A DNA stretch of 64,000 nt from Streptomyces aurantiacus (GCF_027107535.1 NZ_CP114283.1:2604001-2668000), one strand, 5' to 3'. Shown: positions 51,897-61,103, counted from the stretch's first letter. Translations and numbers: made by a program. Notes: generated by a model from the sequence alone, not told the origin.

Positions 51897-52876
51897 AGCG
51901 TGCTCCAGTCGTGATCGGGGTAGTGGTGCACGGGCGCCGACACGTCGTCGAGCGCTCGGCAGATCTCGTCAGGAAGACTAAGGGTCTCCACTGACAACGC
52001 GGCCGTGAGCTGCGGCGCGTTGCGCGCGCCGATGATGGGGGCGACCACCCCCGGCCGGTCGCGGACCCAGGCGAGGGCCACCTGGAGCGGAGTCACCGCG
52101 AGGCCGTCCGCCGCCGTCGTCACCGCGTCCACTATGCGGCTCGCCGCGTCGTCCAGGTACGGCGCGACGAACGGTGCCAGGTGCTCTGAGGCGCCCCGCG
52201 AGTCCGCGGGCGTCGCGTGCCGGTACTTGCCCGTCAGCACGCCGCGGCCCAGCGGGGAGGACGGGAGCAGGCCGACGCCCAGGTCCAGCGCCGCGGGCAG
52301 CACTTCGCGCTCGACACCGCGCTGCAGCAGGGAGTACTCCATCTGCGTACTGGCGAGCCGCGTGCGTATCCCGGGGGAGGCGAGCTGCCAGGTGGCCGCC
52401 TTCGCGAGCTGCCAGCCGCAGAAGTTGGACACACCGGCATACCGGGCCCGGCCGCTGCTGACAGCGATGTCGAGAGCCTGGAGGGTCTCCTCCAGCGGCG
52501 CGTGGGGGTCGAAGGCGTGGATCTGCCACAGGTCCACATAGTCCGTGCCGAGCCGGGTCAGTGAGGCGTCGAGGGCGGACAGCAGGTGCCCCCGTGAGCC
52601 GTCGAAGCGCCGGTCCGGGTCCGGCACGCTGCCCGCCTTCGTGGAGATCACCAGATCCCGGCGCGGTACCAGCCCTTCCATGAGCTGTCCGAGCAGGTAC
52701 TCGGCCTCCCCGTCCCCGTACACGTCGGCCGTGTCCACGAGTGTTCCGCCCGCCTCCCAGAACCCCTTCAACAGGTCGGCGGCGTCATGCTCGGTGGTGT
52801 CCCGGCCCCAGGTGAGGGTGCCGAGTCCGATTCGGGACACGCGCAGGCCGGTACGGCCGAGATGCCTCTGCTCCAT
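51893..52876 (-). CDS. Aldo/keto reductase
   Basis: The product has 327 residues. The barrel begins MEQRHLGRTGLRVSRIGLGTLTWG. The catalytic Asp/Tyr set is in LVDTADVYGDGEAEYLLG, Lys in RDLVISTKAG, and His in DLWQIHAFDP. The C-terminal NADPH site is PIIGARNAPQLTAALS. The substrate is not known. It is followed with a 4-base overlap by the RecD2-like gene, so the two are translated together. ATG 52876 is chosen over the longer frame for the standard N-terminus. Confidence 0.88.
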   Translation of the reverse strand: MEQRHLGRTGLRVSRIGLGTLTWGRDTTEHDAADLLKGFWEAGGTLVDTADVYGDGEAEYLLGQLMEGLVPRRDLVISTKAGSVPDPDRRFDGSRGHLLSALDASLTRLGTDYVDLWQIHAFDPHAPLEETLQALDIAVSSGRARYAGVSNFCGWQLAKAATWQLASPGIRTRLASTQMEYSLLQRGVEREVLPAALDLGVGLLPSSPLGRGVLTGKYRHATPADSRGASEHLAPFVAPYLDDAASRIVDAVTTAADGLAVTPLQVALAWVRDRPGVVAPIIGARNAPQLTAALSVETLSLPDEICRALDDVSAPVHHYPDHDWSTL

Positions 52877-53001
52877 GTCGGCTGAGATTACTGGCCGGAC
52901 GTCGGAGCGTGGGGCCCCTGTGGACAACCCGGATCACATGATCCGCAACCCTGTCCCTGCCGCTCGGCCCGGTGGCGCGCTAGGGTGCCGGACAAGGGAC
53001 G

Positions 53002-53015
53002 TTACTGATCAGTAA
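53002..53015. promoter_or_regulatory. Perfect 14-bp palindrome before the LLM gene
   Basis: TTACTGATCAGTAA is perfectly symmetric and ends 12 bases before the ATG, overlapping the ribosome site AGTAAGGGGA. TAGGGT at 52981-52986 is a likely -10, placing the palindrome just downstream of the start of transcription, as for a TetR or MarR repressor site. Confidence 0.6.
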
Positions 53016-53027
53016 GGGGAATCGGCC

Positions 53028-54092
53028 ATGCAGCTCGGGATCAACCTCGGCTACTGGGGTGCCGGAATGGACGCGGACAACCTCGCCGTGGCCAAGGAGG
53101 CCGACCGCCTCGGCTACTCGGTCTGCTGGGCCGCGGAGGCGTACGGATCGGACGCGGCCACCGTGCTGACCTGGGTCGCCGCCCAGACCGAGCGCATCGA
53201 CGTCGGTTCGGCCATCTTCCAGATCCCGGCCCGCCAGCCCGCGATGACCGCGATGACCGCCGCCACCCTGGACTCGCTGTCCGGCGGCCGCTTCCGCCTC
53301 GGCCTCGGCGTCTCCGGACCGCAGGTCTCCGAGGGCTGGTACGGCGTCAAGTTCGACAAGCCGCTGGCCCGCACCCGCGAGTACGTCGAGATCGTGCGCC
53401 GGGCGATGACCCGCGAGCGACTGTCCTACGAGGGCGCGCACTGGACCCTCCCGCTGCCGGACGGCCCGGGCAAGCCGCTCAAGCTGACCGTGCACCCCGA
53501 GCGCGAGCACATCCCGCTCTACATCGCCGCGATCGGCCCGAAGAACCTGCAGCAGACCGGCGAGATCGCCGACGGCGCCCTGCTGATCTTCCCGTCCGCG
53601 GAACACCTCGAGGACACCGCGGTCAAGCACCTGCGCGCGGGCCGCGAGAAGGCCGGCCTGACCATGGACGGCTTCGACGTCTGCCCGACGCTGCCCCTCG
53701 CGCTGGGCCCCGAGGAAGGCGACAAGGACGTGTCGGCCCTGGCCGACATGTTCCGCCCGTACACCGCTCTCTACGTGGGCGGCATGGGCAGCCGCAAGCA
53801 GAACTTCTACAACCAGCTCGCCCAGCGCATGGGCTACGAGAAGGAGGCCGCCGAGATCCAGGACAAGTACCTGGCCGGCGACAAGGCGGGCGCGGCGGCC
53901 GCCATTCCGCAGCAGCTCATCGACCAGACCACGCTGCTCGGTTCCGTGGACCGCATCGCGGACCGGATGGCGGCCTACGCGGCCGCCGGAGTCACCACGC
54001 TCACACTGGCCCCGGCGGGCTTCACGCTGGACGAGCGGCTCGCCTCGCTGCGGGCCGGGTCCGAGGCCCTGGAGCGGGCCGGACTCGCGTAG
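53028..54092 (+). CDS. LLM-class F420-dependent oxidoreductase
   Basis: The product has 354 residues in a luciferase-like TIM barrel. It begins MQLGINLGYWGAGMDADNLAVAKEADRLGYS, with WAAEAYGSDA, FQIPARQPAMTAMTAATLDSLSGGRFRLGLGVSGPQVSEGWYG and PLYIAAIGPKNLQQTGEIADG. These are typical of F420-dependent LLM enzymes annotated as MSMEG_2256-like or similar. Substrate unknown. GGGGA lies before the ATG; a terminator hairpin follows. The adjacent palindrome suggests control by a repressor whose gene is not in the window. Confidence 0.88.
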   Translation: MQLGINLGYWGAGMDADNLAVAKEADRLGYSVCWAAEAYGSDAATVLTWVAAQTERIDVGSAIFQIPARQPAMTAMTAATLDSLSGGRFRLGLGVSGPQVSEGWYGVKFDKPLARTREYVEIVRRAMTRERLSYEGAHWTLPLPDGPGKPLKLTVHPEREHIPLYIAAIGPKNLQQTGEIADGALLIFPSAEHLEDTAVKHLRAGREKAGLTMDGFDVCPTLPLALGPEEGDKDVSALADMFRPYTALYVGGMGSRKQNFYNQLAQRMGYEKEAAEIQDKYLAGDKAGAAAAIPQQLIDQTTLLGSVDRIADRMAAYAAAGVTTLTLAPAGFTLDERLASLRAGSEALERAGLA

Positions 54093-54119
54093 CCGCGCGC
54101 AGCGGGACGAGAGAGTTCC

Positions 54120-54162
54120 ACGGCCGTGGTGGGGGCTCGGGGGTCTTCCCCGCCACGGCCGT
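54120..54162. terminator. Hairpin after the LLM gene
   Basis: ACGGCCGTGG with CCACGGCCGT (10 bp), extended inside by GGGG/CCCC, forms a long GC-rich stem 28 bases after the stop. Confidence 0.75.
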
Positions 54163-54294
54163 CACGGAGCACAACGCGCCACGGCCCGCTCGGTTACGCG
54201 CCTCTCATGCCCTTCCCGTCCTCCGTTCGGCGGATTTGTCCGACACAGATGTTGCCGCACCACTGGCTGCCCATTTGACTCGTTCTTTGCGGAC

Positions 54295-54329
54295 TCCCGC
54301 ATGGAGGTGGGCGTCCCGCATGGAGGTGG
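54295..54329. repeat. Duplicated 16-bp ribosome-site block
   Basis: TCCCGCATGGAGGTGG occurs at 54295-54310 and again at 54314-54329. Each copy contains GGAGGTGG; the first copy is placed for ATG 54320 and the second for ATG 54335, which are in the same frame. Confidence 0.8.
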
Positions 54330-54334
54330 CAGTC

Positions 54335-55123
54335 ATGCTTTCGGCCAAGAGTCTCTTCCAGGAGATCATCGACAACGACGAGTCGTTCCGGCTCTTCTGC
54401 TCCATCGCCGCCAGCGGGGAGACACAGGGAGGCTGGGAGAACGCGCGGATCGCGGCCCTCGTCCCGGAGAGCGAGCGTTCACTCGCACCCAAGATCACCC
54501 GGCACGGCGCGGACGAGGACAAGCACGGACGGATTTTCAACGCGCTCATGAAGAAGCGGGGCCTCACTCCCGTCGAGATCCCGCCCGAGACCGACTACAC
54601 ACTTCTGCTGGAGAAGAACGGCATCGGTCTCGCGCACGAAAAGCTCAAGCGCGACGAGCCGCTCACCGTCCAGGACATCGTCACGTATCTCTCGCACAGC
54701 AGGGTCACGGAGCAGCGCGCCGCGGACCAGATGGTGATGCTCCGCAAGGACTTCGGGGATCATCCGGAGATCGGCAGGGCGGTGCGGATGATCTCCGACG
54801 ACGAGGACAACCACCTCGCGTACTGCCACGAGGAACTGCTGCGCTTCGCGGCCGCGGGCCACGGCCGGGCCATCCAGCGGACCCTGCGCGAGTGCGCGCT
54901 CGCCGAGGTCGGCATCTACCGGGACGTCAGCCTCGCCGTGATGGGGCACATGGGCCGCATCCTCGGCTGGCCCAGGTCCAAGGCGGCGGTGCTCGCGGCG
55001 GGCGTCCACGCCATGTACGCGTACGAGCGCCTGGTCGGCTGGCGGCGGATGGTCTCGCTGACGATGCCGCAGCGGCGCGACGCCCTGGGCGGGCCGGCGA
55101 CGGCGGCACCCGAGTTCGCCTGA
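54335..55123 (+). CDS. Ferritin-like (diiron-type) protein
   Basis: The product has 262 residues, mostly helical. Two Asp/Glu-x-x-His pairs occur, HGADEDKHGRIF and SDDEDNHLAYCHEELL, with other acidic residues placed as in ferritin-like diiron four-helix bundles. The family member and reaction are not clear; it could be a ferritin-like oxygenase or a metal store. ATG 54335 and ATG 54320 are both served by ribosome sites because the leader is duplicated; 54335 is used as a conservative choice. It is convergent with corA. Confidence 0.75.
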   Translation: MLSAKSLFQEIIDNDESFRLFCSIAASGETQGGWENARIAALVPESERSLAPKITRHGADEDKHGRIFNALMKKRGLTPVEIPPETDYTLLLEKNGIGLAHEKLKRDEPLTVQDIVTYLSHSRVTEQRAADQMVMLRKDFGDHPEIGRAVRMISDDEDNHLAYCHEELLRFAAAGHGRAIQRTLRECALAEVGIYRDVSLAVMGHMGRILGWPRSKAAVLAAGVHAMYAYERLVGWRRMVSLTMPQRRDALGGPATAAPEFA

Positions 55124-55187
55124 CCGTGCGCCACGCGCGCGTGCCGCACGTACACGGCACGCGCGCGTGGACCGAACCGGAGACCCG

Positions 55188-56186
55188 CTACAGCCAGCCG
55201 CGCTGCTTGAAGAGACGGAACAGCAGCACTTCGAGCACCGCCATCAGCAGGATCACCACCGGATAGGCCCAGACCCAGTGCAGTTCCGGCATGTGCTCGA
55301 AGTTCATGCCGTAGATCCCGGCGATCATCGTGGGCACCGCCGCCATGGCCGCCCACGACGAGATCTTCCGCATGTCGTCGTTCTGCCGCACGCTCATCTG
55401 TGCCAGGTGCGCCGACAGGACGTCCGACACCAGCCGGTCCAGGCCCTCCACGGAGTCGTTCACCCGCGTCAGGTGGTCGTTGACGTCCCGGAAGAACGGC
55501 TGTGCCTTGCCGTCGACGAAGGGCACCCCCGAGCTGGAGAGGCCCGAGCCCGCGAGACGGGTCAGCGGCGGGGACAGCGGTCCGGTGGCCCTGCGGAACT
55601 CCAGGATCTGCCGCTTGAAGGTGTAGATCCGGGACGCGGTGTTCCGGGACCCGCCGTCGTTCGGCGAGAACACCTCCGCCTCGACCTCCTCCAGGTCCCT
55701 CTGCAGCTCCGACGCCACCTCCAGGTAGTGGTCGACGGTGGCGTCGGCGATCGAGTACAGCACCGCCGTCGGGCCGAGGCGCATCAGCTCAGGGTCCTTC
55801 TCCAGGCGCTGCCGCACGGTCTTGAGCGGCGAACCGTCTCCGTGCCGCACGGTCACCACGAAGGAGTCACCCAGGAAGATCATGAGTTCGCCCGAGGACA
55901 CGGTGTCGCTGTCCGGCTCGTAGGTGACCGGCTTGAGGACCGCGAACAGGGAGTCGTCGTACACCTCCAGTTTCGGCCGTTGGTGCGCCTTCAGGGCGTC
56001 CTCGACCGCCAGCGGGTGCAGCCCGAACTCCTCCGTCACGAGGTCGAACTCGCGCTCCGTCGGCTCGTGCAGCCCGATCCACACGAATGCGTTTCCGCAG
56101 GTACGAGCCTCTTCCAGCGCGTCGGACAGGTCCTCGGGGCCCTCCGTCCGGTGTCCGTCCCGGTAGATGGCACAGTCGACGATCAC
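55188..56186 (-). CDS. corA: CorA-family magnesium/cobalt transporter
   Basis: The product has 332 residues. A large cytoplasmic alpha/beta funnel is followed by two C-terminal helices with the signature YGMNFEHMP after the first (MAAVPTMIAGIYGMNFEHMPELHWVWAYPVVILLMAVLEV). It forms a pentameric divalent-cation channel. GTG 56186 has AGGAGAA at a good distance. It is divergent from the phosphatase gene. Confidence 0.92.
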   Translation of the reverse strand: MIVDCAIYRDGHRTEGPEDLSDALEEARTCGNAFVWIGLHEPTEREFDLVTEEFGLHPLAVEDALKAHQRPKLEVYDDSLFAVLKPVTYEPDSDTVSSGELMIFLGDSFVVTVRHGDGSPLKTVRQRLEKDPELMRLGPTAVLYSIADATVDHYLEVASELQRDLEEVEAEVFSPNDGGSRNTASRIYTFKRQILEFRRATGPLSPPLTRLAGSGLSSSGVPFVDGKAQPFFRDVNDHLTRVNDSVEGLDRLVSDVLSAHLAQMSVRQNDDMRKISSWAAMAAVPTMIAGIYGMNFEHMPELHWVWAYPVVILLMAVLEVLLFRLFKQRGWL

Positions 56187-56248
56187 AGAGCGTATTCTCC
56201 TGTTCGCAGGGGCCTGGCGCACTCGGACCGCCGCCTAGGCTGGGGCGC

Positions 56249-56935
56249 ATGCCCACCTTGATCCTCGTCCGGCACGGACGTTCCACCGCCAACACCGCGG
56301 GGCTGCTCGCCGGGTGGACCCCCGGCGTCGCCCTCGACGAGCGCGGCGCGGCGCAGGCCGCGGCACTGCCCGGGCGCCTCGGGGAACTGCCGCTCTCGGA
56401 AGTCGTCAGCAGCCCTCTGCAGCGCTGCCAGGAAACGATTCAGCCGCTCCTCGACGCCCGGCCCGGCCTGCGGGCCCACTCCGACGAGCGTATCGGGGAG
56501 TGCCACTACGGAGACTGGTCCGGGCGCAAGCTCGCCGAGCTGGCGGGAGAGCCGCTGATGGAGGTGGTGCAGACGCACCCCTCCGCGGCCGCGTTCCCGG
56601 GCGGCGAGTCGATGCGCTCCATGCAGACCCGCGCCGCCGAGGCGGTACGGGAGTGGAACGCGCGCGTGGAGCGCGATCACGGCAGTGACGCCGTGTACCT
56701 CATGTGCTCGCACGGCGACATCATCAAGTCTCTGGTCGCGGACGCACTCGGCCTTCATCTGGACCTCTTCCAACGGATCTCCGTAGAACCGTGTTCCATC
56801 ACCGCGATCCGTTACACCCGGCTGCGGCCGTTTCTCGTGCGCCTCGGTGACACCGGCGATCTCACGTCCCTCGCGCCGCGCGAGGAGGCCCCGGGCGGCG
56901 ACGCCACGGTCGGGGGCGGTGCGGGCGCACCGTGA
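56249..56935 (+). CDS. Histidine phosphatase, MSMEG_4193 type
   Basis: The product has 228 residues. The catalytic RHG lies in TLILVRHGRSTANTAG, with the partner His in MCSHGDIIKSLVADALG and the acidic residue in GECHYGDWSGR. It belongs to the phosphoglycerate-mutase-like fold and the actinobacterial group found beside DUF3090 and mshC genes. The substrate is unknown; a link to mycothiol or inositol phosphate has only genomic support. TAGGCT at 56236-56241 lies seven bases before the ATG, suggesting a leaderless transcript. Confidence 0.87.
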   Translation: MPTLILVRHGRSTANTAGLLAGWTPGVALDERGAAQAAALPGRLGELPLSEVVSSPLQRCQETIQPLLDARPGLRAHSDERIGECHYGDWSGRKLAELAGEPLMEVVQTHPSAAAFPGGESMRSMQTRAAEAVREWNARVERDHGSDAVYLMCSHGDIIKSLVADALGLHLDLFQRISVEPCSITAIRYTRLRPFLVRLGDTGDLTSLAPREEAPGGDATVGGGAGAP

Positions 56936-57037
56936 TCGTCGGCCGCAGTAGGGTGAAGCGGTCGAAGCAGCGCAGCAGTTGTCAGCGCAGACGCAAGTGA
57001 CGGCAGAAGCAGTCGATCGATCCAATGGAGACAGGAC

Positions 57038-57628
57038 GTGTCCCGTCAGGTGTTCCTCTACGACCCGCCGGACCGTTTCGTGGCCGGTACGGTCGGGCTG
57101 CCAGGGCGCCGTACCTTCTTCCTGCAGGCCTCCTCGGGCCCCAGGGTGACGAGCGTGGCCCTGGAGAAGACGCAGGTCGCGGCGCTCGCCGAACGTATGG
57201 ACGAGCTTCTCGACGAGGTCGTACGGCGTACCGGGGGCAGCGCTCCCGTCCCGGCGATGGCCCCGACGGAGGTCTCCGACGCCGCCCCGCTCGACACCCC
57301 CGTCGAGGAGGAGTTCCGGGTCGGCACCATGGCGCTCGCCTGGGACGGTGACGAGCAGCGCATGATCGTCGAGGCGCAGGCCCTCGTGGAGCTGGACGCC
57401 GACTCCGAGGAGGACCTGGCCGCCGCCGAGGAGGAGCTCCTCCAGGACGAGGAGAACGGCCCGCCGATGCTGCGGGTCCGCCTCACCGGCGCACAGGCCC
57501 GCGCCTTCGCCAAGCGGGCCCTCGACGTCGTCAACGCGGGCCGGCCGCCCTGCCCGCTGTGCAGTCTCCCGCTCGACCCGGAAGGACACGTATGTCCGCG
57601 CCAGAACGGATACCGCCGCGAAGCGTGA
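57038..57628 (+). CDS. DUF3090 family protein
   Basis: The product has 196 residues. It begins MSRQVFLYDPPDRFVAGTVGLPGRRTFFLQASSG, with the conserved VALEKTQVAALAERMDELLDEV. It ends in a putative zinc site, CPLCSLPLDPEGHVCPRQNGYRR. The GTG start is preceded by GGAGACAG. It overlaps the next gene by 37 bases. The family always sits near the phosphatase and the SCO1664-type gene in actinobacteria, but its function is not known. Confidence 0.87.
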   Translation: MSRQVFLYDPPDRFVAGTVGLPGRRTFFLQASSGPRVTSVALEKTQVAALAERMDELLDEVVRRTGGSAPVPAMAPTEVSDAAPLDTPVEEEFRVGTMALAWDGDEQRMIVEAQALVELDADSEEDLAAAEEELLQDEENGPPMLRVRLTGAQARAFAKRALDVVNAGRPPCPLCSLPLDPEGHVCPRQNGYRREA

Positions 57629-58413
57629 CCACGGCCGAGCTGCTCACCGAGGGCGAGCTGACCGTGCGCGGCCGCATCCGTGAGGCCTCGAACGCGGTAC
57701 TGCTGTGCGACGTGTCGTACGAGGGGCGCGAGGCGTCCTGCGTCTACAAGCCGGTCGCCGGTGAGCGGCCGCTGTGGGACTTCCCCGACGGGACCCTCGC
57801 CCAGCGGGAGGTCGCGGCCTTCGAGGTGTCCGAGGCGACCGGCTGGGGGCTCGTCCCGACCACCGTGCTGCGGGAGGGTCCCTACGGCGAGGGCATGTGC
57901 CAGCTGTGGATCGAGCCGTCGGGCGAGGCCGGCGGCGCCGAGCTGCTCGGGCTGGTCGACGCCGAGGAGCCCGGCGAGGGCTGGAAGGCCGTGGGTCTCG
58001 CCGAGGTCGGCGAGGGGCGTACGGCCCTGCTCGTGCACGCCGACGACGAACGGCTGCGCAGGCTGGCCGTCCTCGACGCGGTGATCAACAACGCCGATCG
58101 CAAGGGCGGGCACCTGCTGCCCGCGCCCGGGGGACTGCTGTACGGCATCGACCACGGCGTCACCTTCAACGCCGAGAACAAGCTGCGCACGCTGCTGTGG
58201 GGCTGGGCGGGGGAGAAGCTCACCCCGGAGGCGGTGCAGGTCCTGGAGCGGCTCAGGGACGCCCTGGGAGGCACGCTGGGCGGGCGGCTGGCGGAGCTGA
58301 TCACCGAGACGGAAGTGGACGCCACGCGCGCGCGTGTGGCCGCTCTGCTCGCGTCCGGACGGCATCCGGAGCCCTCGGGGGAGTGGCCCGCGATTCCCTG
58401 GCCGCCCGTATAG
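57592..58413 (+). CDS. SCO1664 family protein (kinase-like fold)
   Basis: The product has 273 residues. Features are VLLCDVSYEGREASCVYKPVAGERPLWDFPDGTLAQREVAAFEVS (small lobe with Lys), AVLDAVINNADRKGGHLLP (the DxxxxNxDR pattern) and YGIDHGVTFN (metal Asp). This is the PI3/PI4-kinase or HipA-like arrangement. Phosphotransfer is inferred; no substrate is known. ATG 57592 has GGAAGGA upstream inside the DUF3090 gene, so the two are coupled. Confidence 0.85.
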   Translation: MSAPERIPPRSVTTAELLTEGELTVRGRIREASNAVLLCDVSYEGREASCVYKPVAGERPLWDFPDGTLAQREVAAFEVSEATGWGLVPTTVLREGPYGEGMCQLWIEPSGEAGGAELLGLVDAEEPGEGWKAVGLAEVGEGRTALLVHADDERLRRLAVLDAVINNADRKGGHLLPAPGGLLYGIDHGVTFNAENKLRTLLWGWAGEKLTPEAVQVLERLRDALGGTLGGRLAELITETEVDATRARVAALLASGRHPEPSGEWPAIPWPPV

Positions 58414-58532
58414 CCGCGCGACGCGGACTCCGAGCCGTGACGCATACTCCGGTGCCGGGCGCAAGGGTGCCTGTCAGGCCATCGGACCGGTCCGGTTCGT
58501 ATACGGAACATCCGTCCGGTTAGGCTCAGGGC

Positions 58533-59762
58533 ATGCATGCCTGGCCCGCTTCTGAGGTCCCCGCCCTGCCCGGCACGGGCCGCGACCTCCGGATCCACGA
58601 CACCGCGACCGGTGGTCCCGTGACCCTCGACCCCGGTCCCGTCGCCCGTATCTACGTCTGCGGCATCACGCCGTACGACGCGACCCACATCGGTCACGCG
58701 GCGACCTACAACGCGTTCGACCTCGTGCAACGCGTGTGGCTCGACACCAAGCGGCAGGTTCACTACGTCCAGAACGTGACGGACGTCGACGATCCGCTGC
58801 TGGAGCGCGCCGCGCGGGACAACGTCGACTGGACCGCTCTCGCCGAGCAGGAGACCGCTCTCTTCCGCGAGGACATGACCGCCCTGCGGATGCTGCCCCC
58901 GCGGCAGTACATCGGCGCCGTCGAGGCCATACCCGGGATCGTCCCGCTGGTCGAGCGGCTGCGGGACTCCGGGGCCGCGTACGAGCTCGAGGGCGACGTC
59001 TACTTCTCCGTCGAGGCGGACCCGCACTTCGGCGGAGTGTCCCACCTCGACGTGGCGGCGATGCGGCTGCTGTCCGCCGAGCGGGGCGGCGACCCGGACC
59101 GTCCGGGCAAGAAGAACCCGCTCGACCCGATGCTGTGGATGGCCGCCCGCGACGGCGAGCCGAGCTGGGACGGCGGCTCGCTCGGCCGGGGCCGGCCCGG
59201 CTGGCACATCGAGTGCGTCGCGATCGCGCTCGACCACCTGGGCATGGGCTTCGACATACAGGGCGGCGGCTCCGACCTCGTCTTCCCACACCACGAGATG
59301 GGCGCCTCCCACGCGCAGGCCCTGACCGGCGAGTTCCCCATGGCCAAGGCCTACGTGCACGCCGGCATGGTCGCGCTCCACGGTCAGAAGATGTCCAAGT
59401 CCAAGGGCAACCTGGTCTTCGTGTCGGCGCTGCGCCGCGAGGGTGTGGACCCGGCCGCCATCCGGCTCGCCCTGCTCGCGCACCACTACCGGGCCGACTG
59501 GGAGTGGACCGACCAGGTGCTCCAGGACGCCCTCGCACGGCTCGACCGCTGGCGGGCGGCCGTGTCGCGGCCCGACGGCCCGTCGGCCGAGGCGCTCGTC
59601 GAGGAGATCCGCGAGGCCCTCGCGAACGACCTGGACGCACCGGCCGCGCTGGCGGCCGTCGACCGCTGGGCCGTACTCCAGAGCGAGCGGGGCGGTACGG
59701 ACGAGGGCGCCCCCGGCGTCGTCTCGCGTGCCGTGGACGCCCTGATGGGTGTGGCTCTCTAG
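58533..59762 (+). CDS. mshC: Cysteine:GlcN-Ins ligase MshC (mycothiol biosynthesis)
   Basis: The product has 409 residues. MshC joins cysteine to glucosaminyl-inositol with ATP. It resembles cysteinyl-tRNA synthetase but lacks its anticodon-binding part. Cys43 in [16 protein letters not shown] is a zinc ligand and is followed by the HIGH signature. The [12 protein letters not shown] motif and the KMSKS signature (residues 286-290, QKMSKSKGN) follow. It is a cytoplasmic step of mycothiol synthesis. TAGGCT at 58521-58526 lies six bases before the ATG, so it is probably leaderless. The same neighbours occur in other actinobacteria. Confidence 0.94.
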   Translation: MHAWPASEVPALPGTGRDLRIHDTATGGPVTLDPGPVARIYVCGITPYDATHIGHAATYNAFDLVQRVWLDTKRQVHYVQNVTDVDDPLLERAARDNVDWTALAEQETALFREDMTALRMLPPRQYIGAVEAIPGIVPLVERLRDSGAAYELEGDVYFSVEADPHFGGVSHLDVAAMRLLSAERGGDPDRPGKKNPLDPMLWMAARDGEPSWDGGSLGRGRPGWHIECVAIALDHLGMGFDIQGGGSDLVFPHHEMGASHAQALTGEFPMAKAYVHAGMVALHGQKMSKSKGNLVFVSALRREGVDPAAIRLALLAHHYRADWEWTDQVLQDALARLDRWRAAVSRPDGPSAEALVEEIREALANDLDAPAALAAVDRWAVLQSERGGTDEGAPGVVSRAVDALMGVAL

Positions 59763-60145
59763 GACCGGCTCCGGCTCCGTCGGACAGACCGGCTCTGTTC
59801 GGCAGGCCCGGCGGCCGCCCACCGCACAACGGCGGGTGCCGGGCGGGTCGTTGCCTGCCCGGCGCCCCCGGCGCCCCCGGCACCCCGGGCGCGGCGGCTG
59901 TGGCCGCTCGCGTCCTTGAGGGCCGGGGCCGCTCCTCCCGGGCCAACTCGGCCACTCCGCCGCCGAGTTCGCCGAACCAGGCCCGAAGGCGAGCCGCATC
60001 GCACCCGCGTGCCGTCCGTACAGGACACCGATGTCACGCCACATTCCGGCCCAAGGCTGCGCGGACGGTGGCCATGTGATGGGGTGACAGCGTCTGTTGA
60101 CCGTCGGGCCGGCAGTGCGCCGGCCCTCTTGTGGGAGGACGCACC
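59763..60145. other. Intergenic region after mshC, no gene seen
   Basis: There is no credible gene in these 383 bases. It contains a hairpin GCCGGGC-N12-GCCCGGC (59837-59862) and a run of CGGCGCCCC/CCGGCACCC repeats (about 59858-59889). The promoter of the beta-propeller gene should lie near its right end. GGGAGGA lies just before GTG 60146. Confidence 0.5.
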
Positions 60146-61099
60146 GTGGCACTCGCAGACCGTTCCTTCGCACGTCGAAGACTCCTCACCTCGGCCGCCG
60201 CCGCGGGCGGAGCGGCACTCCTGGGCGGCACGGCGCACGCGGCCGAGCCGCGCAAGAAGGCCTGGCCCGACCGCTTTCCGCTGCCGGACGGCTTCCAGCC
60301 GGAGGGCATAGCCATCGGCTCGGCCCCCTTCGCGTACTTCGGGTCGCTGGCCAACGGCGACATCTACCGGGCGAGCCTCGCCACCGGGCGCGGCTCGGTC
60401 ATCAGCGAGGGTCCCGGCGCGGGACACCCCGCCGTGGGCCTGAAGATCGACCGGCACGGCCGGCTGTTCGTCAGCGGCGGGGCCGGCAGCGACCTGCGTA
60501 TCGTCGACTCCCGCACGGGAAGGACCGAGAAGACGTACGCCGTCGGCGGCGCGTTCGTGAACGACGTGATCCTCACTCCGCCCGCGGCCTGGTTCACCGA
60601 CTCGTTCGCGCCCCGGCTCTACCGGCTCGCGCTCGACCGGCACGGCAGGCCCGGAGCCGTCACGGACGTGCCGCTGGGCGGCGACTGGCAGCAGGGCCCG
60701 GACTTCACCGCGAACGGCATCGAGCGCACGCCGGACGGCAGCGCGCTCCTGGTGGTGAACGTCTTCGTCGGCGGCGGCACGCTGATGAGGGTGGACCCGC
60801 GCACCGGAACCGCCACCGCCGTCGACCTCGGCGGTGCCGTGATCCCCAACGGCGACGGCCTGTTGCTCCTCGGCAGGGTCCTCTACGTGGTCCAGCAACA
60901 GCTGAACGCCATCGACGTGTTCCGGCTGAACGCGGCCGGCACCAGGGGCACGGCGATCGCCCGGATCACCGACCCGCGCTTCCGGATCCCGACGACGGCC
61001 GCCGCGTGGGGCGACCGGCTGTACCTGCCGAACGCGCGCTTCGACGTCGAACCGACGCCCGGCACTGACTACGACGCGGTGGCGGTACCCCAGGTGTGA
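60146..61099 (+). CDS. Secreted SMP-30/gluconolactonase-like beta-propeller protein
   Basis: The product has 317 residues. The Tat signal SFARRRLLTSAAAAGGAALLGG is followed by a beta-propeller with repeated GD-type strands (GIAIGSAPFAYFGSLANGDIYRASLATG; GLKIDRHGRLFVSGGAGSDLRIVD; NGIERTPDGSALLVVNVFVGGGTLMRVD). It most resembles the SMP-30/LRE group, but metal ligands are not clear. It is exported by the twin-arginine route. The substrate or role is unknown. Confidence 0.8.
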   Translation: MALADRSFARRRLLTSAAAAGGAALLGGTAHAAEPRKKAWPDRFPLPDGFQPEGIAIGSAPFAYFGSLANGDIYRASLATGRGSVISEGPGAGHPAVGLKIDRHGRLFVSGGAGSDLRIVDSRTGRTEKTYAVGGAFVNDVILTPPAAWFTDSFAPRLYRLALDRHGRPGAVTDVPLGGDWQQGPDFTANGIERTPDGSALLVVNVFVGGGTLMRVDPRTGTATAVDLGGAVIPNGDGLLLLGRVLYVVQQQLNAIDVFRLNAAGTRGTAIARITDPRFRIPTTAAAWGDRLYLPNARFDVEPTPGTDYDAVAVPQV

Positions 61100-61103
61100 G
61101 GTA

